Shown one piece after another: positions 5,955 through 11,523 of a stretch of DNA of 11,523 bases. Every line of letters begins with the position of its first letter. Position 1 is the stretch's first letter. Where the stretch lies: the NCBI GenBank assembly GCA_014728185.1, contig WJMB01000294.1, positions 1 to 11,523 on the forward strand, in the 5' to 3' direction. The translations under genes were made by a program, and so were the position numbers. Below the pieces are notes generated by a model, which searched no databases, had not been told where the DNA came from, and was given only the letters and a program-made list of their open reading frames with translations. The DNA comes from Candidatus Coatesiibacteriota bacterium (GTDB taxonomy: Bacteria; RBG-13-66-14).

Positions 5955-6908
5955 TCAATCAAGCCTTCCGGCGACGGTGGATTCAATGCGGGCGGTTTTT
6001 CTATCGCGCCGCCGGAAGACGACGATCAACACGGTGCCGACCAGTGTCAATCCCCCGCCGACGAGCTGCAGCGGCGCCGGCAGTCCGCCCGTCAGCACCA
6101 GGCCCCAGACCAGCACCCACAGCGGCATGGTACCGCGCACCAGGGTAACCTTGCCCACGCCCCAACGCTCCAGGGCCAGGTAGTAGGGAAAGATGCTGCC
6201 CACGGGACCCAGCAGGCCACCCAGGGCCAGCAGCAGCCAATCCCCACCGGCGGTGGGCCAGACCAGCTCCCCTTGGACAGCGGCCAGGGCGACGAAGGCC
6301 AGGGCCATCAGGCCGGTGCGCCAGAAGCCCAGGGCCAGGGGATCGACGTGCTCGGTCAAGCGACGGGCCAGCAGGCCGTGGGCGGCGTAGAAGACCGACC
6401 CGGCGGCCATGAAGAGGATGCCGGTCAACGACCCGCTCTCGTCGTAGTAGGTCAGCATCGCCGCGCCAGCCACAACCAGCAGGGCGCCCAGGGCCTGGGC
6501 CGGTCTGAAGCGCTCCTTGAGCAGCAGGATTCCGCCCAGGGTGGCCAGCACCGGGGTGAGGTTGTTGACGAAGGAGACCAGACCGGGCTCGGCGTTGGTC
6601 AGGGCGAAGAAGAAGCACGAGGTGCCGATGGTCTGTATCAACCCCAGCAGGACAACCTTGAGGCGTTGCCCCCGGGAGATGGCCAGGCAATCCACCTTGC
6701 GCAGCAACAGCGCCAGCAGGAAATAGAAGCCGACGGCCAGGGGGAACCAGACGGCGCTGGTGCCCCAGACACCCAGCCGCCCGGTCAGGTCCGGAATGAT
6801 ATAGAAGACCGCCGAGGGGATCAGCACGCTGGTGAGGGCCCAGAGAAAGCCGACGCGGGGTTCGTCGGCTCGGCTGCGTTCCAGAGGGGCGGCGGTGTCG
6901 GTTCTCAA
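5955..6908 (-). CDS. EamA/DMT-family transporter, 10 TM segments
   Basis: 317 residues with ten predicted hydrophobic segments arranged as two EamA repeats (roughly residues 18-155 and 162-300), the standard drug/metabolite transporter layout and length. Landmarks are SCFFFALTNAEPGLVSFVNNLTPVLATLGGI in helices 3-4 of the first half (an 'A..P....l..l.P......' pattern) with LKERF after it, and FPYYLALERWGVGKVTLVRGTMPLWV in the second half. These inner-membrane proteins export or exchange metabolites; the substrate cannot be deduced. The start is a TTG at 6906-6908, preceded at good spacing by GAGGTC; no ATG lies nearby in frame. The tail is basic (RRRDRK). No neighbour is clearly related in function, so it is probably a single-gene unit. 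The 130 bases upstream show no clear promoter. Confidence 0.85.
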   Translation of the reverse strand: MRTDTAAPLERSRADEPRVGFLWALTSVLIPSAVFYIIPDLTGRLGVWGTSAVWFPLAVGFYFLLALLLRKVDCLAISRGQRLKVVLLGLIQTIGTSCFFFALTNAEPGLVSFVNNLTPVLATLGGILLLKERFRPAQALGALLVVAGAAMLTYYDESGSLTGILFMAAGSVFYAAHGLLARRLTEHVDPLALGFWRTGLMALAFVALAAVQGELVWPTAGGDWLLLALGGLLGPVGSIFPYYLALERWGVGKVTLVRGTMPLWVLVWGLVLTGGLPAPLQLVGGGLTLVGTVLIVVFRRRDRKTARIESTVAGRLD

Positions 6909-7038
6909 GGACGGACCTCGCGGGTCTTGACGGGATCACAGACGGAGAATGACGGGGTGGATCGGAGATCTGCGGGCTTCCGGCTCTTCCGGCCGGACGC
7001 ACCCCCGTCCGGGAAGATCACCTGACCCGGTCCTGTAC

Positions 7039-7062
7039 CAACGGCCCCCGCGGGGGCCGTTG
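7039..7062 (-). terminator. Perfect 24-bp palindrome after the lipoprotein array
   Basis: Each arm is 12 nt (CAACGGCCCCCG) with no spacer, so as RNA it would form a stem of about ten GC-rich pairs with a 4-nt loop, four bases beyond the TAG of the last lipoprotein gene. No U-run follows on the minus strand, so it may act as a non-canonical terminator or as a 3'-end stabiliser. A further 7-bp hairpin (6993-6999 with 7006-7012) lies downstream. Confidence 0.6.
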
Positions 7063-7066
7063 TCTG

Positions 7067-7450
7067 CTAGCCGAAGGAGCCGGGGGGCGGCTTGACCTCT
7101 TCGGGGGCCTCCGTGTCCTCGAGCTCCTCGTCACGGCGTTGGAACTCCTCGGCTATCTCGTCGAGCACCCCGTTGTATCGGGCTGGCTCATCGTGGAGGG
7201 CGCGGGAGTACTCCAGGTATTCACCCTCGATGATATCGTATTCGGCGAGTAGGGCGTCGACTTCCTCGCGGTGCCAGGCCCGGCGCAGGGCGGGATCGGC
7301 CGGCGGGCCGCCGCCGGGGTGCCGGGAGGAGCCGATCAGGGAGATGTCGACGGTCAGCCGGACGTAGTCGTCATCATCGAAACCGCTTTGTGAACAGGCG
7401 ATCGTCAGCGTACCGACCAGGATCAGCAGAGACAGCGGGCGGCTGGGCAT
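7067..7450 (-). CDS. Lipoprotein of the tandem family, member 5
   Basis: 127 residues from the ATG at 7450, which lies one base after the TAG of the preceding gene with GGTGA in front; a GTG at 7459 overlapping that gene would add three residues. The signal peptide MPSRPLSLLILVGTLTIAC ends in a lipobox-like TIAC (Cys19), followed by Ser, which under the Lol rule suggests outer-membrane sorting. Ten residues after the Cys comes the family tyrosine in FDDDDYVRLTV. A linker insertion (HPGGGPPADPALRRAW) follows, then a second half EEVDALLAEYDIIEGEYLEYSRALHDEPARYN that matches the family's helix and acidic DxP element. It is the most divergent member; its tail is charged and Pro-rich. It is the last gene of the array before the palindrome at 7039-7062. 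Function unknown. Confidence 0.7.
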   Translation of the reverse strand: MPSRPLSLLILVGTLTIACSQSGFDDDDYVRLTVDISLIGSSRHPGGGPPADPALRRAWHREEVDALLAEYDIIEGEYLEYSRALHDEPARYNGVLDEIAEEFQRRDEELEDTEAPEEVKPPPGSFG

Positions 7451-7451
7451 C

Positions 7452-7799
7452 CTAGTCACCGAAGGCGCCGTTGATGGTGGCGTTCTGGGTGGCCGATTCC
7501 TCAGGTGCTCCCAGGCCGAAGGTTCGAGCCTGCCGGGGGTAATCGCTGACCAGCAGCGCGGTCACCTCGCGTGCCAGGGCCTCGTCGGTGTAGACTTCGA
7601 GTTCGAAGGCGGCCAGCTCCTCGGCGTCAAGGCCGTGATCCCCGACGACGCCGGCGGGGTTGCCTCCGGCGTCGGCAGCTTCGAGCTGGGCGACGAGGAC
7701 GGCGACGTACTCCTCAGAGCTCATTTCATCCGAGCAGCCGGATAGAAAGGTAACGGCGGCGGCGGCGAGGACGGCGATCAGCGCAAAACGGTTTCTCAT
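7452..7799 (-). CDS. Lipoprotein of the tandem family, member 4
   Basis: 115 residues. The signal peptide MRNRFALIAVLAAAAVTFLSGC has a good lipobox (LSGC, Cys22), then Ser. The domain follows the family pattern: MSSEEYVAVLVAQLE with the tyrosine nine residues after the Cys, a Gly-rich linker, then GLDAEELAAFELEVYTDEALAREVTALL. After about residue 90 the sequence is low-complexity and unrelated to the others. The gene is 39 bases after member 3 and one base before the ATG of member 5, so they are presumably co-transcribed. The ribosome-binding site GGGGAG six bases before the ATG is overlapped by a GC hairpin (7809-7821). No function can be assigned beyond a membrane-anchored, periplasm-facing domain. 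Confidence 0.75.
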   Translation of the reverse strand: MRNRFALIAVLAAAAVTFLSGCSDEMSSEEYVAVLVAQLEAADAGGNPAGVVGDHGLDAEELAAFELEVYTDEALAREVTALLVSDYPRQARTFGLGAPEESATQNATINGAFGD

Positions 7800-7808
7800 G
7801 CTCGACTC

Positions 7809-7821
7809 CCCCCGTCGGGGG
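7809..7821 (-). promoter_or_regulatory. Hairpin overlapping the ribosome-binding site of lipoprotein member 4
   Basis: On the minus strand CCCCC-GAC-GGGGG folds into a 5-bp all-GC stem whose 3' arm runs directly into the GGAG ribosome-binding sequence of the gene starting at 7799. Such pairing could limit translation of member 4 relative to its neighbours. This is an inference from sequence only. Confidence 0.35.
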
Positions 7822-7838
7822 TTAATGTCTGGTGGTTG

Positions 7839-8384
7839 TTATTCCTGCTCAAGGGGCTCCTCGACGATCATGATCTGCTCGCCCGAGGCGATGCGCTCCT
7901 CGATGGCGGCGTCGACACGCTCTTTGATTTCCGGAGTGTTCTGGACATAGTCCGAAAAGTCCTGGAGATCGGTCGTGGTGTAACCCATCTCGTCGAGCTT
8001 GTTCTGCATCCGGCTGTCGACCTCCTCGGGCGTCAGTCCCATGGACTGCAGACCGCCGATGAAGACGAAGACCTCGACGTAGTCCTCCTCGTTCATCGCC
8101 TGATCGGCGGCCTCGTCGGGGACGCCGCCCAACTCCGTATCCAGACCGCGCAGCTCGGCCAGCTCCTCATCGCTGCGCTCGGCCTCGAAGTCGCGCAGCT
8201 CCTCGGGGGTGACACCGAACTCCTCGTAGACTGCGGCCTCGGGATCGCCCACGGCGCGGGCCTCTTCGAGGGCGCGCATCACCTCCTGATACTCCTCTTC
8301 GGTGATGTCGCCGCCGCCGCAGGCGGTCAGCAGCAAAAGCAGGCTGAGTGCGAGAACGGGCAGGGCGGAACGGCTGCGGGCCAT
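7839..8384 (-). CDS. Lipoprotein of the tandem family, member 3 (two domain copies)
   Basis: 181 residues. The signal peptide MARSRSALPVLALSLLLLLTAC has a lipobox LTAC (Cys22), then Gly. Two copies of the family domain follow. The first, residues 27-85, is ITEEEYQEVMRALEEA and then GVTPEELRDFEAERSDEEL. The second, residues 97-165, is MNEEDYVEVFVFIGGLQ with GLTPEEVDSRMQNKL, then GYTTTDLQDFSDYVQNTPEI. Both copies are predicted to be mainly helical. The tail (about 170-181) is acidic. A clear AAAGGAG lies seven bases before the ATG. Upstream, 74 bases separate it from member 2 and hold two adjacent hairpins. This two-domain form supports the view that the module duplicates as a unit. Function unknown. 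Confidence 0.78.
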   Translation of the reverse strand: MARSRSALPVLALSLLLLLTACGGGDITEEEYQEVMRALEEARAVGDPEAAVYEEFGVTPEELRDFEAERSDEELAELRGLDTELGGVPDEAADQAMNEEDYVEVFVFIGGLQSMGLTPEEVDSRMQNKLDEMGYTTTDLQDFSDYVQNTPEIKERVDAAIEERIASGEQIMIVEEPLEQE

Positions 8385-8428
8385 AATGCGACTCCTTTGG
8401 CTTGATCGTAGCTGTTGTTTTCGAGGGG

Positions 8429-8458
8429 GTTACGGCGGGTAACGGCGGCTTGTCCGCC
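8429..8458 (-). other. Two back-to-back hairpins between lipoprotein genes
   Basis: Directly after the stop of the gene ending at 8459, the minus strand has GGCGG-ACAAG-CCGCC (8458-8444) and then GTTAC-CCGCC-GTAAC (8443-8429). Each has a 5-bp stem and a 5-nt loop with nothing between them. The loop of the second (CCGCC) can also pair with the first arm (GGCGG), so the two folds could compete. There is no T-run. Possible roles are processing, stabilisation or attenuation within the array. Confidence 0.4.
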
Positions 8459-9040
8459 TCAGCCCGTGCTCTCTCCGGGCAGGAAGGGCTCGGTGATGGT
8501 CTCCCCGCCGTCTTCGTCATCGCCCGGGGCGGGCTCGTCGATCGTCTCTCCCGTCTCACCGTCCTCGACGGCGTCTTCGCCCTGCTCGGTGTCCTCAACG
8601 CCCTCGCCCTCGTCGGCGGTTTCCTCTGTTGTCTCATCCTCACCGGCGGGGTTCGGGGCCGGTGTGGGGCTCGGCTCGTCCTCGACGGACGGCGGGGCCT
8701 CGTCCAGGGTCTGGCGGTAGGCCTCGATGTATCGCTCGCGCAGCGGGGCCGATTCCTCCATGATCCGCTCGGCGATGTCGGCCAGGCGCTCGGGGTCGTT
8801 GGCCAGCTCCTCCTCGAAGTCGCGGACGTCCTCGGCGGTGGTGCCGTTGTCCTCGGCGGCGCGGGTCAGCGCTTCCTCGGCGGTCAGGCCCTCCTCGAGC
8901 ATGTAGTCGGTCTTAGCGAGGATGATCTCGACGTAGCCCTCGTCGTCCAGGCTGGAGCCGCAGCCGGACAGCAGGACGACGGCGACGGCCGGGACGGCGA
9001 AGAGGAAGATGCGGAACCGGTTCGGGCGCAAGGTCGACAT
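8459..9040 (-). CDS. Lipoprotein of the tandem family, member 2, with long acidic tail
   Basis: 193 residues. The signal peptide reaches VVLLSGC (Cys27) with Gly after it. The family domain, residues 31-95, reads LDDEGYVEIILAKTDYML, then GLTAEEALTRAAEDNGTTAEDVRDFEEELANDPERL, close to member 1 (tyrosine at residue 36 in both). From about residue 112 to the end the protein is a low-complexity tail dominated by Glu, Asp, Thr, Pro and Gly, very probably disordered. The ATG at 9040 is preceded by GAGGTGAT, complementary to the usual 16S rRNA 3' end. An acidic disordered tail on a lipid-anchored protein could bind cations or span towards the peptidoglycan; that is speculation. The gene is 93 bases after member 1 and followed by the paired hairpins. 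Confidence 0.78.
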   Translation of the reverse strand: MSTLRPNRFRIFLFAVPAVAVVLLSGCGSSLDDEGYVEIILAKTDYMLEEGLTAEEALTRAAEDNGTTAEDVRDFEEELANDPERLADIAERIMEESAPLRERYIEAYRQTLDEAPPSVEDEPSPTPAPNPAGEDETTEETADEGEGVEDTEQGEDAVEDGETGETIDEPAPGDDEDGGETITEPFLPGESTG

Positions 9041-9133
9041 ATCACCTCGATGGCTGGCTTACGATCGGCGTACCGCCGGAAGGGGTTCCCGGGGACCGGG
9101 GCGGACGGGTTGGCCTAAGCGCCGAGGGTCCCC

Positions 9134-9463
9134 CTACTGGCCGGGCAGCAGGCTGGGCTGGATCGCCTCGTCCAGGGCCTGGTTGATGCGGTCGTTGATC
9201 GAGCGCTGGAGATCCGGGTCCTTCTCGAGCTCGGCGCGGAAGTCCTCGACGGCCTCCAGGCTGGTGTCGTTATCCTCGGCGGCGCGCTCCAGGGCGGCTT
9301 CGGGGTCCAGGGCCTCGCTGAACATCAGCTCGGTCTGGTCGATCATCACCTGGACGTAGGTGTCCTCATCGAGTTCCTCGGCGCAGCCGCCAAGCAGCAC
9401 GGCCGGACCGAGCAGGAGGACGATGAACAGGACGGTGGAGGTTGGTTGACGACTCAGCTTCAA
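9134..9463 (-). CDS. Lipoprotein of the tandem family, member 1
   Basis: 109 residues from a TTG at 9461-9463. This start is chosen because GGAGG lies five bases upstream and it places a normal lipoprotein signal first (KLSRQPTSTVLFIVLLLG, then LGGC with Cys27). The frame is open to 9604, but the extra 47 residues look unlike a signal and are probably untranslated. The mature part is a single family domain: LDEDTYVQVMIDQTELMF, then DPEAALERAAEDNDTSLEAVEDFRAELEKDPDL and a final helix INDRINQALDEA. It aligns without gaps to member 2 over about 60 residues. It is the first gene of the array, 200 bases after lnt, with an extended -10 promoter between them. Function unknown. Confidence 0.75.
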   Translation of the reverse strand: MKLSRQPTSTVLFIVLLLGPAVLLGGCAEELDEDTYVQVMIDQTELMFSEALDPEAALERAAEDNDTSLEAVEDFRAELEKDPDLQRSINDRINQALDEAIQPSLLPGQ

Positions 9464-9599
9464 GGCGACCTCCGTTGACAGACGACTAAGAGCGCTGGAT
9501 CGCGTTGGTAGTGAACGCACTTGAGAAAACAAGCGGACAAAGAGACACCGTGGATGCTGCGGGTACCGGACACGGAGCTGGTTTGCGGAACGCGGCCTA

Positions 9600-9625
9600 A
9601 ACAATGCGATCGAACAATGCGACCG
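9600..9625 (-). repeat. Tandem 13-bp direct repeat in the leader of the lipoprotein array
   Basis: AACAATGCGATCG (9600-9612) is followed at once by AACAATGCGACCG (9613-9625), 12 of 13 identical. A related sequence in inverted orientation, GCGATTGTT, lies at 9636-9644. They fall just downstream of the predicted promoter at 9645-9653, where an operator would be expected. Confidence 0.5.
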
Positions 9626-9644
9626 GGGGTGTCCGCGATTGTTG

Positions 9645-9653
9645 ATTATACCA
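9645..9653 (-). promoter_or_regulatory. Extended -10 promoter for the lipoprotein array
   Basis: The minus strand reads TGGTATAAT, an exact extended -10 (TGN-TATAAT), predicting a start near 9638. The -35 position shows no match, which is usual for extended -10 promoters. It lies just past the stop of lnt and points at the lipoprotein array, so the array can be expressed apart from lnt. Confidence 0.65.
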
Positions 9654-9663
9654 CAGCGCGGCT

Positions 9664-11460
9664 TTACTTGCGGCGCCGTGGACGCCGCCGGCGGCGCTCC
9701 AGATAGGTCAGCACGGCCGCCAACAACCCCAGGGCGATGAAGGCGGCCAGCTCGAGGCGGGGCAGCAGATCGCCGATGCGCATGTAGAGCGTCGGGCCTT
9801 CCTTCTTGGGCAGGTGGACGGTGACGGCGGCCTCGACGTCCAGGGGGGTCTCGTCGTAGAAACGCCCCCAGGGGTCGATCCAGCAGCTCACTCCGGCGTT
9901 GGCGGCGCGCAGCACGGGCACGCGGCTCTCCACGGCGCGTAGCGCGGCGACCTCCAGGTGCTGGAAGGGGGCGGCGCTCTGGCGGAACCAGGCGTCGTTG
10001 GTGATCACAACAAGGGCGTCGGCGCCGCGCCGGGTGTAGTCGAGGGCCATCTCCGGGTAGATGCTCTCGAAGCAGATCAAGAGGCCCAGTCGAGCGATCA
10101 CAGGCTCGTCGGGAAGCTCGGGCGCGACGAGATTGCGATCGGTTACCTCGGGGGGATCGTAAGAGACGTAGTCCGGTGGCATCCAGGAGCGGCGCGGACC
10201 TGTGTGATCACCCGGCGGCGGCCAGTCCTCGGCGCCGCGACCCGGGGTCACCTCGAACAACGGCATCCGCCAGCCGGCGTCGAAGTCGCTGGCCCGCTCG
10301 ATCATCTCGGCGATGATCGGGATGTCCTTGCCGAAGGGGATGGTCTCGGAGAAGGGGACCAGGTGGATCTTGTAGTAGCGCTCCAGGGGCTCGGGATTGC
10401 CCGGCTCGTAGAGCAGGGCGGCGTTGAAGTGCCGCTCGGTTCCACCGGGGCCGAGGAAGTCCTCCACCTGGGTGCCCACCAGGTGGCGGCAGCCCGAGAG
10501 GTTGACGATACCCCGCACGCGCTCCAGCCAGCGCGGCGTCCTCTCCAGGTAGCAACTGGCCGAGGACTCGGGCCAGATGATGATGTCCGGTGGCTCGGCG
10601 GACCGCTCGAGGACCTTCTCCACCTGGCGCTGGTAAATCCGGTAAGTCTCGCCCGTGGCCCGGAACTCGTAGTTCCACTTGAGGTCCTGAGCGATACCCG
10701 CCTGAATGATCCCGGCAGTCACCGGCGGGTCCGTCGGCTCGGGCTCGTCCAGGGCCAGGATGCCGCCGAAGTGAATCAGCACCACCCCCAACAGAGCGAC
10801 GTTGCCGTAGATCAGCGCCCGCTTGAATGATCGGCGGCGCAGCAGATCGACGACCTCGGCGGCCAGGGCGTTGAAAAGGATGATCGCCGCCGAAACGCCA
10901 TAAACGCCGAAGAGGGCGGCGAATTGCACCCCGGCCAGGTTGCGCGCCTGGGAGTAACCAAGGGCCAGCCAGGGGAAGGCGAAGAAACCCAGACTCTTGA
11001 GATACTCCGAAGCCGCGAAGCCCAAAAACGCCGCCAACCACCAGGGCACCCGGGGCACCTTGCGGTAGACGATCACCGCGACGATGCCGCCCAAACCAGT
11101 GTAAAGCGACATCAGCAGGTTGCTGACGATGAAGCCGGGCACAGTGATCGGCGCCAGCCAGTAGCAGCCGCCCACGTTGACCAGAAACATGTAGGCGAAC
11201 CAGTGGCGGAAGGCCTGGGCCGGCGCCAGGTTGCGCGTGGCTACGAACAGCGGCACCAGGCAGAACCAGGCCAGGCCGTAGAGCCCGAACTTGGGATAGC
11301 TGAGGATGTAGAGCGCCACGCCCCCGCCGATAAGCGCGATGCGGACGAAAACGTTGGGCGGCGGCAGAGCCACCCGACCGTCCAGGCGACGCTCATCGAG
11401 CAGCTCGCCGTACGGCGGCGCGAGCCGTTTACCCTGGGCTGGTTTGATCTCGGCACTCAA
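9664..11460 (-). CDS. lnt: Apolipoprotein N-acyltransferase
   Basis: Lnt adds the third acyl chain, taken from a phospholipid, to the N-terminal cysteine of lipoproteins at the inner membrane. About seven N-terminal hydrophobic segments (residues 35-240 from the TTG at 11460) precede a nitrilase-type periplasmic domain, and a last helix with an Arg/Lys-rich tail ends the protein. The catalytic triad is visible: Glu298 in IIIWPESS, Lys364 in YYKIHLVPFSE, and Cys463 in LLICFESIYP; the Glu eight residues after the Lys is also present. Lys to Cys spans 99 residues against 52 in E. coli (K335-C387), so about 47 residues are inserted, rich in Pro, Trp and Asp. The start is uncertain: the frame is open to the window edge, a promoter seems to lie at 11495-11523, and a GTG near 11373 is an alternative. 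The lipoprotein array lies downstream. Confidence 0.9.
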   Translation of the reverse strand: MSAEIKPAQGKRLAPPYGELLDERRLDGRVALPPPNVFVRIALIGGGVALYILSYPKFGLYGLAWFCLVPLFVATRNLAPAQAFRHWFAYMFLVNVGGCYWLAPITVPGFIVSNLLMSLYTGLGGIVAVIVYRKVPRVPWWLAAFLGFAASEYLKSLGFFAFPWLALGYSQARNLAGVQFAALFGVYGVSAAIILFNALAAEVVDLLRRRSFKRALIYGNVALLGVVLIHFGGILALDEPEPTDPPVTAGIIQAGIAQDLKWNYEFRATGETYRIYQRQVEKVLERSAEPPDIIIWPESSASCYLERTPRWLERVRGIVNLSGCRHLVGTQVEDFLGPGGTERHFNAALLYEPGNPEPLERYYKIHLVPFSETIPFGKDIPIIAEMIERASDFDAGWRMPLFEVTPGRGAEDWPPPGDHTGPRRSWMPPDYVSYDPPEVTDRNLVAPELPDEPVIARLGLLICFESIYPEMALDYTRRGADALVVITNDAWFRQSAAPFQHLEVAALRAVESRVPVLRAANAGVSCWIDPWGRFYDETPLDVEAAVTVHLPKKEGPTLYMRIGDLLPRLELAAFIALGLLAAVLTYLERRRRRPRRRK

Positions 11461-11494
11461 GGCTGGTTCCCGCTCCGGGTTCCGGGTCCGCACC

Positions 11495-11523
11495 AGTTTA
11501 GAACAGCCGCCGCGAACGGTCAA
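11495..11523 (-). promoter_or_regulatory. Sigma-70-type promoter upstream of lnt
   Basis: Minus strand: TTGACC (11523-11518, five of six consensus bases), a 17-bp spacer, and TAAACT (11500-11495, four of six). The predicted start near 11488 leaves about 28 untranslated bases before the TTG at 11460, which supports a start inside the window. The -35 box touches the window edge. Confidence 0.5.

Noticed and set aside
4804..7025. Long plus-strand open frames 4804-5685 and 5820-7025
   Set aside because: They are antisense to the methyltransferase and EamA transporter, which have clear family motifs on the minus strand; their composition is low-complexity.
8402..9118. Plus-strand open frame opposite lipoprotein member 2
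   Set aside because: The minus strand encodes a signal peptide, lipobox and family domain; the plus frame is a shadow of its acidic, GC-rich codons.
9464..9604. Extended N-terminus of lipoprotein member 1
   Set aside because: The added 47 residues are Arg-rich and not signal-like, while the TTG at 9463 has a strong ribosome-binding site and yields a standard lipoprotein signal.

Overview
The window is GC-rich and reads as chromosomal DNA of a Gram-negative (two-membrane) bacterium. It carries the C-terminus of an Omp85/BamA-type outer-membrane barrel, an apolipoprotein N-acyltransferase (Lnt), five predicted lipoproteins, and a FecR-domain protein that appears to end in an outer-membrane beta-barrel. 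Non-ATG starts look common. I cannot place the organism more precisely; a deltaproteobacterium-like or candidate-phylum genome would fit, but that is a guess.

Layout: 1-288 (+) is the end of the Omp85 protein. A convergent gap (289-572) holds a nested inverted-repeat element and a terminator. Reading leftwards, 573-3862 is a three-gene set for exported proteins: FecR-barrel, a small NTF2-like protein, and a HEAT-like protein. A sigma-54-type promoter and paired dyads lie upstream (3968-4064). Next come a broken methyltransferase pseudogene (4141-4615) and an intact class I methyltransferase (4615-5433). A second nested inverted-repeat element follows (5449-5649), then a roughly 300-base stretch with nothing recognisable, and a 10-TM EamA-family transporter (5955-6908). 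From 7067 to 9463 five small lipoprotein genes run in tandem on the minus strand; six copies of one short domain can be read in them. lnt lies just upstream of them (9664-about 11460, minus strand).

The strongest unexplained signals are three. First, two nested palindromic elements have arms that each contain an exact sigma-54 -24/-12 sequence (TGGCACG-N4-TTGC). The two motifs face each other across an identical 43-nt spacer, and a near-identical single motif lies upstream of the FecR-barrel gene. Second, the tandem lipoprotein family has a shared domain I do not recognise. Third, the FecR/beta-sandwich/beta-barrel fusion is unusual, and so is its apparent sigma-54 control.

Most of the window concerns the cell envelope: barrel proteins, exported proteins, lipoproteins and the enzyme that finishes lipoprotein acylation. 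No rRNA, tRNA, CRISPR array or insertion sequence was seen.
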